Source of the DNA: Gibbula magus
Lineage: Eukaryota; Mollusca; Gastropoda; Trochida; Trochidae
Assembly (NCBI GenBank): GCA_936450465.1
Contig: OW388297.1
Span: forward strand, 59,090,581-59,154,580
Direction of reading: 5' to 3'
DNA: 64,000 bases
Each line of letters begins with the position of its first letter. Position 1 is the first letter of the stretch. The translations under genes and the position numbers were made by a program. The notes below the pieces were generated by a model. That model made no database searches. It had not been told where the DNA came from and saw only the letters and a list, made by a program, of their open reading frames with translations. Below are positions 45,020-56,628 of this stretch, piece by piece.

Positions 45020-46126
45020 ATGCCTCGCAAAAAATATTGGAAGAGGTTGGAGGCCATCAAGAGAGCTCGTGATTTGAAAGAAAACAACGTTGAGACTTTA
45101 CAACTCGATCCCCCCACGCATTCTGTTGATGAGAATATGTCTATTGTAATTGAAGATAGCTCTGTCGATTCAAGCTGTCACTTTGATGACAGTAACGGCA
45201 ATGATCATTTAATTAATCAAATTTTCCTTTGTGGAAGCTACCACCAGGGCGATGTTGAGATCTTCGGCCCGAATTCCGGGAAGCAGTGTTGTGCAAATGC
45301 ACTCATGTCAATGATGTACAGCAAGGTTAAACCCTTTAACGAGTGGACAAGTGGTGACCTTGACACAGTTCTCGCCAATGGTGATGAACTTTATGGTAAC
45401 CTACAGAGGTCGTCAACAATGACTGATGGCTATCTGTTGGTGACAGAATTGCCAGAATATCTGGATGCGTTTAACACAACGTTTACACTCGTTCGCGATG
45501 AACCACGTGCTGGTTACATTTGGCCAGGCAATGACATGTTGCAATTCGGTGACCTAGTTACTCTTGAAAGAGCATTGGATGAAGCTTTAGAAGATCGAGC
45601 CTCCTGTTTCGTCAATTTTTGTCAGGCAGTGTTTTCCGTTGTTCAGTTTGAAGGATGTTATTACATCTTTGATTCGCACTCGCTTAGTCAACAAGGTGTA
45701 CTGAGTGTTGATGGCACTAGTGTCCTCATTCAGTACCACAGTGTTCATGCAGTGTATGAACACTGTATCCGTCTAGCCTTGTCCATGGGTGCGAATCAAA
45801 ACACTCTGTTTGAGGTGACTCCAGCTTGTGTGAGCTGTGAAAATAGTGTCCAACTTTCAACACCTTTACGAAATCTTAGACCTGGAAAGATGCCCTTTGT
45901 TAAACAAAAGATCACATTCGCAAAGCGTGTTAATGTCATAAAAACTCAACATGACAAATCCAGTGACACCCTTTTGTCAATTGACCAAACAGATTCACAA
46001 TCCTGTGCCTCGTATTCAAGTAATTCTGAACAAGATGATCAAGTTACATGTAACAGGTTGCTTTTTTTAAATAAAAGGAAAAGTAAAAAAAGCACTTTCT
46101 GTTGCACATGCTTTGCAACGCGATAG
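45020..46126 (+). CDS. Helentron N-terminal protein with cysteine-protease-like domain
   Basis: The frame opens upstream at 44969, but the ATG at 45020 (AAAATGCCTCGC, MPRKKYWKRL) has better context and gives a basic N-terminus. Around residues 84-93 of this protein is PNSGKQCCANALMSMMYS and about 125 residues later YYIFDSHSLS. A Gln/Cys near the start plus Asp-x-His later, with LERALDEAL and CFVNFCQAVFSVVQFEGCYY between, resembles papain-fold viral tegument-type (C76-like) or OTU-like deubiquitinating proteases; this is inferred from motif spacing. The C-terminus is Ser-rich and the frame ends at 46126 after a homopolymer region (about 46063-46091), past which the next frame continues the protein. 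Likely one polyprotein in the ancestral element. Confidence 0.7.
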   Translation: MPRKKYWKRLEAIKRARDLKENNVETLQLDPPTHSVDENMSIVIEDSSVDSSCHFDDSNGNDHLINQIFLCGSYHQGDVEIFGPNSGKQCCANALMSMMYSKVKPFNEWTSGDLDTVLANGDELYGNLQRSSTMTDGYLLVTELPEYLDAFNTTFTLVRDEPRAGYIWPGNDMLQFGDLVTLERALDEALEDRASCFVNFCQAVFSVVQFEGCYYIFDSHSLSQQGVLSVDGTSVLIQYHSVHAVYEHCIRLALSMGANQNTLFEVTPACVSCENSVQLSTPLRNLRPGKMPFVKQKITFAKRVNVIKTQHDKSSDTLLSIDQTDSQSCASYSSNSEQDDQVTCNRLLFLNKRKSKKSTFCCTCFATR

Positions 46127-46934
46127 AATGACAGAACTAAGGAAAAAAAGAAAGCTTCATTCTGATACTGACTGTAAATCTCGAAGTGAAAAAGCTTCCG
46201 AAAAATATGTATCAAATGAGGAATATCGGTCTAAATTGCGAGAAAGAAGTCGTGTGAAGTATGCAGAATGTAATGCACATAGAGAATCCGTGAAATCTGC
46301 AAGTGTTAGCAAATACAAATCCAATGCAAAATTTAGTAATTCTGTAAAGAGTGCTAGCATCTCGAAGTACCACCAAAATGAGGCTTTTAGAGAAGCTACA
46401 AAACTCCAGAGCGCAGCCAAATACCATCAGAATGAGACTTTTAGAGAAGCTAAAAAACTAGCAAGTGCATCAAAATACAAGAACAATTCAAACTTCCGAA
46501 ATACTATGAAAGCTGCCAATTTACAAAGATATAGAAACAATTCAAGATATAGGAAACGGCTGAATGAGAGAAAGAAATTACGAAGACAAACTGCTTCTAC
46601 TCGGAGGTTTATGAATGTAATAACTCGATTCCAAAAGTTGATAGCTGAAGGTCCGGAATATGTCTGTTCTGTATGCAATCGAAGATTGTTTAAGAACCAA
46701 GTTGTCAAATGCTCAAAAATAATTTATAAGGCTTCACACTTGGCGAATATTTGCATTACAGACAATTATCTTCATGAATGTAACGACGGTTGCAACAACC
46801 CATGCGAAATATCTGCAGGACCAGCAGGCAGGTCCTGGATCTGTCATACTTGCGACAGGAAATTAAAATCTGGCAAGATACCACTAGAAGCTGTCGTAAA
46901 CAACTTGACTCTGCAGGATAGCACCTGTGCTTAA
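46072..46934 (+). pseudogene. Helentron segment: KY-repeat basic region and zinc finger
   Basis: Frame open from 46072 with no clear ATG before 46128; VKKALSVAHALQRDRMTELR appears to continue the preceding frame. Residues then form about six repeats of ~20 aa with a K..S..KY..N..FR pattern (SASISKYHQNEAFREATK). A Cys-rich segment follows: EYVCSVCNRRLFKNQ and SWICHTCDRKLKSGKIP, with HECNDGCNNPC between, typical of the zinc finger preceding the Rep domain in Helitrons. The frame ends at 46934 by a one-base shift; the next frame overlaps by a few bases and carries on with LKQLNNLEQHLVSVNIPFMK. Confidence 0.75.
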
Positions 46935-49900
46935 ACAGTTGAATAACTTAGAACAACATCTTGTATCTGTCAATATCCCTTTCATGAAAATTATTGCATT
47001 GCCCAAAGGTGGTCAAAATGGGGTACACGGCCCTACCGTTTGTGTTCCATCTAATATGAAGAAGACCGTTTCCGTTTTACCAAGATCTGAATCAAATGAT
47101 GAGACGATCCGTGTCAAATTAAAACGAAAATTGTCTTTTAAAGGTCACCATGAGTATAAATTTGTGAATGCTCAGCATATCAGAGAGGCCCTGTCCTATT
47201 TGACAGCTAACAACATCTACTACAAAGACATCACCTTCAATGATGCCTGGATCAACCTGAATGATCATGACATGGAAGGTAATGATGTGGTAGTAGAATG
47301 TGAACCTCAAACCTCTCAACCTGACTCGACTCAATTTGAAACTTCTGCTTCTGAAGCAGATCCTCCACTGGTGGAGGAAAATGGAGTATTGCTTGATACA
47401 TGTCTCCAACCAGTGGATATTGGACAACATCATCTCGACGATAACTTCGACAATGTCATAAATATTTCCCCATGTGAAGGAGCAACACCAACCCCTATTT
47501 CGTCAGATGAAACTAACGAGGCCAAATGCTTCCCAGTATTGTTTCCCAAAGGTTCGCCAACGTTTCACGACCAAAGGGAAAACAGATTAACATTGGGAAG
47601 ATATCTCAACACTAGACTTCTGCATGCTGACAACCGGTTTGCGAACAATACAGATTATATATTTTACGCCCAATATTTGTCAGAGTTGGAACAAGTAAAG
47701 TCTAACGTGTCTATCTCTTTGAGGAAGGGTATGACGGGTGTAGGGAAAAACGTGTCCTCTAAAAATCTCACCGACAAAGAGTCCCTAACTGATTTATTGC
47801 AACATGATGAAGGTTACAAGTTTTTGAAACCTATTCGTGGGACGCCTGCATTTTGGCAGGCAGTTCAAAAAGATATATTCGCCATGATCAGACAATTAGG
47901 GATTCCGACATGGTTCTGTTCCTTCTCGTCTGCCGAATTTCGATGGAAAGAGATTATTGATTGTATTCTTCGTGAATCTGGTGACAACAGACGTGCTGAA
48001 GACCTTGACTGGGACAGTAAATGTGCGGTTTTGAGGAGAAATCCTGTTACTGCAGCAAGAATGTTTAATGAACGATTTCATTGTTTCTTAAATGAAGTTA
48101 TCATGACTCCTGCAGCCCCGATCGGTAAAGTAATAGATTATTTTTATCGCGTCGAGTTTCAACAACGTGGATCTCCTCATACCCACTGTTTGTTTTGGAT
48201 TGAAAATGCACCTAAAATTTCTAGAGATTCCGATGAAAGGGTTGCTGAATTTGTAGACACGTTTGTTTCATGTGAGCTGCCTGACGATGACGATGAACTT
48301 TATTCAATTGTTGACAGTGTTCAGAAGCATAGCCAAAGGCATTCGAAAACCTGCAGGAAAACTGGCAAAAATTGTAGATTCAATTTTCCAAGACCGCCAT
48401 TATGTGATACATTTGTTTGTCATACAACACCGGAAGAAACTAAAACCGTTGATGATTTGCCAAAAGATAAAGATGGTAATCCAGATTTGAGTGAACTACA
48501 AAGGACACATAAAATGTCTTCTAAAACTGCAGAAAATATTTTGAAAAGTATTTGGGATGAGATCAACGATGATGATAAGATTTATGAATCGAGTGATGAA
48601 ATGTTTGAAGCTCTTCATTTATCACAATCAATTTTTCAAGAAGCTTGTGCAGCCTTAGGAAAGAAAACAAGTGTTGTGCTGCAAAGACGACCATGTGATA
48701 TTTGGATAAATCAATACAATCCAAATTTACTAAAATGTTGGAATGCCAACATGGATATCCAGTATGTTGTAGATGCATATTCTTGTGTTGTCTACATAAT
48801 TTCGTACATTAGCAAAGCTGAACGGGAAATGGGCTTGCTATTGAGTCAAACTGAAAAGGAAGCTCGTAGTGAAGAGAATAGCAATGCGAGAGAGGCACTT
48901 AAAAAAATTGGGTATGCATATCTGACACACAGAGAGGTTAGTGCACAGGAAGCTGTATTTCGGGTTTGCAATTTACACTTGAAGCAATCCTCTCGTAAAG
49001 TCCAGTTTATTCCTGTAGGTACAGAAAATGTTCGCCTGAGCCTGCCAATTCAGACCATCAAACAGAAATCTGCTTCTGGTGACATCAATGAAGATGACCT
49101 GTGGACCACAAGTATTGTTGATCGTTACATTAACAGACCTGAAGGACCCGACATGGATCAACTGTGCCTAGCTGAGTTCTGCTCTGAATACAGAATCGTA
49201 TCCCCTTCAGAGATATCGCGTGTTGACAGCTCCAAGCGTCGAACTCCTGTTTTAGAACTTCAGAATAATTGTGGTTACATGCAAAAAAGAACCAACAGTC
49301 AGCCAGCTGTTGTACGCTATCCACGATTTTCAAAAAGTAAAAATTCCGAAAAATACCATCAAAGCATCCTGCAATTATTTTTACCTTACAGGTTTAACGC
49401 GCAATTGAAACCTTCAAACTTTGAGTCTTTTGAAAACTTCTATTCGCTTGGAGCTGTGAAAATCCACAATGTGCTGAAATCGGTCAAGGTCATTGTTGAT
49501 GAAAATCGAAACAAGTTTGAAAAAGATTCTGATGAGCTTGAAAACGCTGAAACGGTTTTACAAAATGCTGGTTCGCTTGAAGACGCCTGGGCACAAATCT
49601 GTCCTGAAACTGAACTTGAACGACATGAATGTGAACAGTCAGTTGAACCAGTTGATTTTGATGATGACAACGACGAAGGAAACATTCCAGATTTAATCAG
49701 CCGAGACCATAATGAAAATACCATGTCGACAGCAACTATTGTGAAAACTTTGTTACCGAAAAGTGATGCTCACAAACTTATGCAGTCATTAAACGCAGAG
49801 CAAAGAAACATTTTCTACAAGGTCAGACAATGGGCCCTTCAGAAACGGAATGGAAAAGATCCAAATTCATTTCACCTATGTCTCCATGGTCCTAGTGGGA

Positions 49901-50142
49901 CTGGAAAGTCTCTCCTGATAAAGGCAATCAATTATGAATGCAACAGACTTCTTGCTACTCTACGTGAAAATCCGGATGATATTTCGGTCCTACTTACTGC
50001 GCCAACAGGAGTTGCCGCTTTTAATATCGATGCACAAACGATTCACAGCGCCCTTTCCATTGGCATTGATACATTTTTACCTTGTGTTCCACTGAGTGAG
50101 GACAAAATTAATACGCTTCGATGTACAGTTGGTGATAATTGA
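46927..50142 (+). pseudogene. Helentron segment: HUH Rep nuclease and helicase N-terminus
   Basis: About 1071 codons. After IPFMKIIALPKGGQNGVHGP and a long linker comes the Rep domain: FQQRGSPHTHCLFW at about 48160-48200 contains the metal-binding His-x-His, and CVVYIISYISKAE at about 48785 carries the tyrosines of the catalytic helix. Helicase motifs begin with NAEQRNIF, then HGPSGTGKSLL (Walker A, about 49885) and LTAPTGVAAFNIDAQTIHS. The frame ends at 50142 through a one-base shift near 50130, before Walker B. Rep nicks and rejoins single strands; the helicase unwinds the donor during rolling-circle transposition. Confidence 0.9.
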
Positions 50143-50921
50143 TGAAATCTCCATGGTCGATCATAAATTGTTGACTTATATTCATGGGAGATTGCGACAA
50201 ATCAAACAGACGTCTGAGGATAGGCCATTTGGTAATATATCTGTTCTCGCCGTTGGAGATTTTTACCAACTACCACCTGTCAAAGGAAAACCTTTGTTAT
50301 CTGAGAAACTAGGCATTGATTATTTTAATGATTACTTTGTGAAGGCTGAATTGTCTCAGATAATGAGACAAAATAACAAGGCATTTGCTGAATGCCTTAA
50401 TAGACTTCGCGTCAGAGTTCGTAAAACTCCATTGCTACCCCAAGACTTGACAACCCTTCAGAGTCGTGAAACTGGAGAGGAACGTGATTGTATTCACATT
50501 TTTTCACAAAATCGTCACGTTGACGAATTCAATGTTAAGAAACTAGATGAAGTATGTGCTGATGTTAAAACTATTCCAGCTGAAGATATTTTCAAACAAA
50601 AGCAGACTGGTGTGTCTGTAAAGAAATCAAGATGTGGAACGTTTGCTCTTCCAAAGACTCTTCATATTGGAGTTGGTGCCAGAGTCATGTTGACCAGGAA
50701 CATTGATACAGCTGATGGCCTTGTCAATGGAGTCTTTGGTTCAGTTGTGCACCTACAGGAAAAAGTGAATACAGATACATTGGAGACCATTTTCGTTTCA
50801 TTTGATAACTCGAGAGTGGGAGAAAACTTGAGAAAAACATCTCGGTTCCCAAACAATATTTCAACTGTCTGTACTCCCATTATCAGGCAGGAAGAGACTG
50901 CTAAGAACGGATCTGGCATTC
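50096..50921 (+). pseudogene. Helentron segment: PIF1-type helicase middle part
   Basis: Continues the helicase from the shift near 50130: QLVIIDEISMVD (Walker B), LAVGDFYQLPPVKG (motif III), ELSQIMRQNNKAFAECLNRL and HIGVGARVMLTRNID...GLVNGVFG. The true frame runs up to GSGI at about 50920 and is cut by the 4.13-kb insertion; the open frame then reads on into inserted DNA to 51076. The remaining motifs are at 55057 onward in the matching frame. Confidence 0.9.
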
Positions 50922-53900
50922 TAGGCCATGGGCCGAGGACTGTTTTTGTTCATTTGAGGTCCAAGTTTTTGGTGAAGGGGAAAACTTTACTTTATATTGT
51001 AGAAAATGGTTATTTTTCACAAAATATTCAATGTTTCACCAAAAACACTTGTTCATTTATTAATAAACAGAAATAGAAGGCCCTTGAGAAATATGCTATT
51101 TTCAACCAATCAGAGAGCAGCTAGGTCAGCCTCCCCGGTACAACAAAGATGGCCGCCCCCATTATAGATTGTGTGTCTGTCTGTTTGTGAGTCTTCAACT
51201 GATCAAATTGTGGCAATATCAGAAGTTTCCAGGGGCCATATATATGGGTATATTAAACAATGGCTACTTCTGGATGGAAAACAGAAAAATAATCATAATT
51301 TTGATTATTAACACTGTGATACTGCAGAATAATGTTCAGGGGAGAGGTTTTTTGGTCAATTTTCGAGTTAGAAGAGCTACTAAAGTTATCTGAAGGGTGA
51401 CGTATGTTTGAAATCAACTGGGTTTGTGGAGAAATGTATAGTTGATTGGTACGTGCGTTTATTTGTGAATGTCACCGATTCTTAGCGTACATTTTGACCT
51501 GAAGTTGAATGGGCCGCTTCCTTAGATCGGCAGTATGGCTGACATTGTTCCTTTATTCTTTTTATTTGATATAGGGTTTAGGGTTTTTGATTACCTTCAT
51601 TTAACCTTCGTTTTACTTACAATATCGGGTTCCTGTTGAGAAAATGGATCATTTGCCCAAATTAAATGGTACACAAGTGAGAATTTTTTTTTAATTTTAA
51701 TTTTAAAACTGTCTTCATGGCTATAACTAACAGTTAATTTGGTATTTGAGTAGAAAACATTTTTGATGATGGCATGTAAAACACTTTATTGGTAGTCAAT
51801 TTTGTGGCCATTAACATCAATCTGGTAACTTTTACTGACACCTATTATTATTTATCTTTGACAACAATAGACTGATGACATGTATATTTTTGTTTTGTAT
51901 GTATATTCTATGTATTTGAAATGAAATGGAATAAAAAAAAAAATAGACAAAAAAAGAAAGAAAGAAAAAGAAGAAAAAAAGTATTCACACCTTTTGAAAA
52001 AACACACAGAATTTTTTTTTTACCTTTAGCAATATCTGTAATATCTTCAAAAATGACAAACAATCCTGAGCAAACAATGTATTACGATAACATGATTATA
52101 TTTTATATGCAAATACTAAGTTGAATTTTGTTGGGTGTTCATATTGACTCTATGCATATTATATCTACCTATCTACTGTCTATAAAACTGACGTGCAGAT
52201 AAACTTTGCAAGCAGTAGAAACAAAAGTATGGGTCCCTCACAAAATGGCTCCAGGTCTCACTTCTTTTCATGGAAACAAATCAAAATTTGAAAGTTTTGA
52301 AACATAAAAGGCCCATATTTTTAAAAAGGTATATTGACCTTTTATGTTGGGAAATGAAAGAAACCTATCCCTCAATGAAAGTCCAGTTCGTTTCAATGAA
52401 AACAAAATACCTATACCTTGACTCTATGCATATTATATCTACCTATCTACTGTCTATAAAACTGACGTGCAGATAAACTTTGCAAGCAGTAGAAACAAAA
52501 GTATGGGTCCCTCACAAAATGGCTCCAGGTCTCACTTCTTTTCATGGAAACAAATCAAAATTTGAAAGTTTTGAAACATAAAAGGCCCATATTTTTAAAA
52601 AGGTATATTGACCTTTTATGTTGGGAAATGAAAGAAACCTATCCCTCAATGAAAGTCCAGTTCGTTTCAATGAAAACAAAATACCTATATCTTAAATACA
52701 ATTAACATGTCATAAGTTACCACCTTTAATACTGATTACCACCTATTAAGTTTCAAAAAGATAACACAAACAGTTCTGCTCCGGAAATGAACTAATTCAC
52801 AAGGTGGATAACACATATTAGGTTAAAAAAGATAAAAGATAAACCTTTTTTTTTTATAAATTTCTTATGGAAACGAACCTGTCCCTGTGTCCAAATCCAA
52901 ACCATTTCCATAGAAACTAAATTAATAATTTTAAAATCTTAAAATAAAAAAGGCATATGGATAATACACCTAAAGAGTTTCAGAAAAATAAAATTAACAG
53001 GTTTTTAGCTATGCTTTGAAAATGAACCTATCAGTCTTGGTAACACATTTGAGTCAAAATCAAAGTTATTGAAAAAAGTGATAATATCTTAAAGCAACTC
53101 TTCAGTATTTGGTTGGTTACTTTAAATCCCCTGGTTCCTACGGCAATGTTGAAGATACTACGGAACATAATATTGGACGATAAAAGGTGATAGTGAGATC
53201 TCCGTGTCCATTGGAACCTTGATCAAAAGTGTATGAGGTCTGATTACAGAGAAGCTCAATAGTTTTTTTTCTAGAAGGGCAGTAACCGTACAAATATACG
53301 GTAGTATATATTATAATTTAACATTGTTCTAAATGCTCATCAATTGAGAATCTTACCCATGTGTCTTCTGATATCAAATATATCAACAGGACTTGATTAA
53401 AGTTACCCGCAAAGTCAATACCCGCTCATGCAAAAGAGAGAGATGAAAGTATGTTGTCAATTAATAGTTTGATGTCATTAGTTCAATCCATAATCATGAC
53501 AGATGGTATAACACTATTTGGATTGAGGTTTGTGAGTAGTAAGAATTGTAGTTTGTAACCAGTATGTTTTCATTGATAAAGCAAATACAATTTTTTTTTT
53601 TTATTTTTATGGTCAAGAAAAGACAGAATTTCTCTATTTATCTGTTTGAGAAAACGTTCTCACCAGTACCACTGCAGTTTGATCTCAGTTCTCAACACAG
53701 TGAAAATATCACACAGGGAATGACATCATGTCCACAATAATATGACGTCACGTCTGCCATCAACAACGTCAGCGTATGATATCACAAGAACTCCCCAAGT
53801 TTTTAACTTTTTAACTTTAAAACACCACATTTTTTTTAAACACAGAAGCATATAATATATAGGATATTTTGTATTTACAGTGTAATGTCACTTATCTCAT

Positions 53901-55053
53901 CTCATATATATTTTTCACTCGTATCTGCGCCACTTAAAAAATACTGGCACTCGCTGAGAGATAAACTGCAACATCATACTGAAAACACTGAAGAATCCTC
54001 TATTTATCTGGCCTACCAAACACATAAGTTCTTTTGAATCAAATTCTCATAATCAAAAAATTATGAGCATTTAAAGGATTCAAAGAAGTAAGTAAAGGGG
54101 AAAACATAATTGTTTTATAACCTTTTTTTAAATCAAAGATATTTTCATTCATATTTTTATTTTTAAAAAAAGCTCAAACCTTTAACTACTTCTACAGAAA
54201 ATGGGTATCTTTAGCGAACAGACTTAACACACCTTTAATAAAAAAATTAATTTCTTATGTACAATTTAGTATGGCTGCATTATTGTAGTTGATGTTTGCA
54301 TTTTGTTTTTTTTACATATTTATGCCATTGAGAAAAAAGGGGGGAAAATCAAAAATTTATATTTACATTCTTCTACATTTTTGTAACATATCATTCCATA
54401 ATGTGTTTTCGTACGTTTGTAATAAGAATCAGTTGTTACTTGATGGCAAATTCTATGAGAAATGTTTAAAAAAATTAGAAATTCTTGCAAGAGTTACCTC
54501 CCTTTGCTCAGAAAAAACTCTCACCCCTGTTATAAAAATTCATTTAGCTCTCTTGGAAATGTATGTAGTTTAAAAATTCCAACTTCTCATTGTTGTAATT
54601 ACATCGGTCTCTTACACTATGAATTGAATTAGGGCTAAAATTTACTTTTCTTTTTAAAATCATAAACGAAATGGGACGGTTTGAGAAAAATTAATTTTTT
54701 TCAGAACATTTTTTGCAGAAATTTCACATTTTTTAATAGGAAACCCAGTTGGATTACAATATTTAGTTAGAACAACATATTCTCTTTCAACAGATATGTA
54801 ATATGTGGAAATATATTAAAAACTTTTGTCAAAAAATCAGTTTTTCCGTGGCTAAGAAGACCTTTTGCGAAACTGCTGATTCATCACTTCAACATGCCTT
54901 AATTTCATAATGAACAAGTATCCTAGGTGAAACATTGCATTTTTGGAAGCAGTAAACACTCAGGATTAAATTGATATATTGTTTCTGCCTTCACCAAAAA
55001 CTTGGACCTAAAGTCACTTTAGAGACAAGCTACGGCTTTCGGCCCATGGCCTA
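50922..55053. mobile_element. 4132-bp TIR element inserted in the Helentron helicase
   Basis: Ends are TAGGCCATGGGCCGA (50922-50936) and its exact reverse complement (55039-55053). A second perfect 22-bp inverted pair lies just inside (50957-50978 and 54988-55009). The flanks share TTC (50919-50921 and 55054-55056). Taking out the element with one TTC joins ...GSGI to [13 protein letters not shown] in frame, a sequence expected in PIF1 helicases. The interior has only short ORFs and no transposase I recognise, so it is non-autonomous. The 3-bp duplication does not settle the superfamily. Confidence 0.92.
52146..52693. repeat. 274-bp tandem duplication inside the TIR element
   Basis: 52146-52419 and 52420-52693 appear identical but for about one base near the end (starting GACTCTATGCATATTATATC). 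The rest of the 4.13-kb element, about 51.1-52.1 and 52.7-54.9 kb, is AT-rich with homopolymers and no recognised gene. A 94-residue plus-strand ORF at 54289-54573 has no recognisable domain. Confidence 0.9.
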
Positions 55054-55056
55054 TTC

Positions 55057-55983
55057 GGCATCAGTTTCCATTGAAGCTTGCATGGGCATGCACTGTCCAT
55101 AAGACTCAGGGGTTGACATTTGACAATGCTGTTGTATCATTTGATGGTATTCGAACACCAGGACAGGCGTATGTGGCATTAAGTCGTGTTAAATCGTTGG
55201 AAGGTTTGATAATTCAGAAATTCGACCCAGAAAAGATATTTAGCAATGAGCTGGTTAGTGATGCCTTATCTAAAATGAAAACTTTTGTTCCAGAAACTCA
55301 CTTCAGTTCAGACGACGTGAACCAACTTGCAGTCTTGTTGCACAATGTCGAAGGATTAGAAGCTCATTTAAATTGCCTGAAGTGTGATGAACGTTTTACG
55401 AGGGCTGACCTCATTTGCCTTACTGAGACATGGTTATCCCAACGGAATGTTAGTAGAGAATATCTGCAGTCTTTCTCGTTCTATCATCAGAACAGAGAGT
55501 CGTCATATGATTCTTCTAACAACATGTTTTCAAATTTGAGATCTCAGATGCATGGTGGAGTGGGTATTTTTGTGAAAGATGATGTAGAAGCACAGCGTGT
55601 GACACGAATATGTAATATAGAACATGTCTGCTTGTATCTGTCACAGATTAACTTAGTCCTTGTTGTAATATACAGGCCTCCAATATATAAGATCTCTGTA
55701 TTCAAAGAGAATTTAACAGATCTGATTTCAAGTCTCATTAATAGATACAGCTGTGGCTTGGTGGTGCTGGGTGATTTCAACGACAATATAAGGACATCGT
55801 CGTCTGTTTCAGATTTGCTTGAAAGTTTCGACTTTATACAACATGTTTTTCAGGCAACTACTGAAGAGGACACCCATCATAGATCATGTTTATTCTAGAA
55901 ATGTGGAGAACATTTCTGTCAACATTGTGCCTACATTTTATAGCCATCATGAAGCTGTTCAAGTGAACATTTTGATAGGTTGA
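55057..55983 (+). pseudogene. Helentron segment: helicase C-terminus fused to APE-like endonuclease
   Basis: Starts with [22 protein letters not shown] (helicase motif V region), then [16 protein letters not shown] (motif VI). After a ~70-residue linker comes an APE-type endonuclease: [12 protein letters not shown] (catalytic Glu), [19 protein letters not shown] and [10 protein letters not shown] (about 55764). A one-base shift near 55872 gives an early stop at 55898; the next frame has [12 protein letters not shown] and FYSHHEAVQV to a stop at 55981-55983. The usual Ser-Asp-His is Ser-His-His here, so a catalytic Asp is lost. The helicase-endonuclease fusion is known from Helentrons. Confidence 0.9.
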
Positions 55984-56070
55984 GTTGAGGAGATAACATC
56001 TCTGACAACATGGAGCCTACATTTTACAGCAATAATGAAGGTGTTAAAGTAAACATGTTGATAGGTTGAG
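55915..56070 (+). repeat. Diverged duplication of the ORF 3' end
   Basis: The last ~70 bp of the endonuclease frame (55915-55985, TCTGTCAACAT to GATAGGTTGAG) recur at 56001-56070 with about 78% identity, ending with the same stop context. The second copy reads EPTFYSNNEGVKVNMLIG before its stop. It may be an old tandem duplication of the gene end. Confidence 0.75.
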
Positions 56071-56109
56071 CTAATGATTCGAGTTAACATTTTCGTGAGT
56101 TTAAGTTTG

Positions 56110-56596
56110 TAGTTTGTTTTCATGTGATGTGAAGAAATGTTAGATCGCATGTGTGGCCTCTCACCACGTGGCCTTGTGTAAACTTGTGTGTAAATCGTGG
56201 TTACCGAACAAATCATGAAAAGTAAAATTATAAAAAGAAACATAACAGTTTTATAGTTTTAGTTTTTTATGTGACGTAATTGCAAGAGAAGAAATGTAAG
56301 ATCGCAAGTGTGGCCTCTCACCACGTGGCCGTGTGTGAAATTATGTGTAAATCGTGGTTACCGAACCAATCATGAAATAGAAAATTGAAAAACAAAATAC
56401 CAGTGTTTTAGTTTTTTATGTGACGTGGTTGCAAGAGAAGAAATGTAAGATCGCAAGTGTGGCCTCTCACCACGTGGCCTTGTGTGAAATAATTTGAAAA
56501 TCGTGGTTACCGAACAAAAAATAATGAAAACAAAATTGAAAAAAAAGATTCCAGTTTTATAGTTTTTTTATGTGATGTGGTTGCAAGAGAAGAAAT
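56110..56596. repeat. ~150-bp minisatellite, about 3.2 copies
   Basis: The phrase GTGTGGCCTCTCACCACGTG recurs at 56151, 56308 and 56457 (periods 157 and 149 bp). Other shared parts are AAATCGTGGTTACCGAAC and GTTGCAAGAGAAGAAAT. It follows the ORF and precedes the 84-bp array. Confidence 0.88.
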
Positions 56597-56628
56597 CTCT
56601 GGACAGCTCTTTCAATGTATGTACGAGT

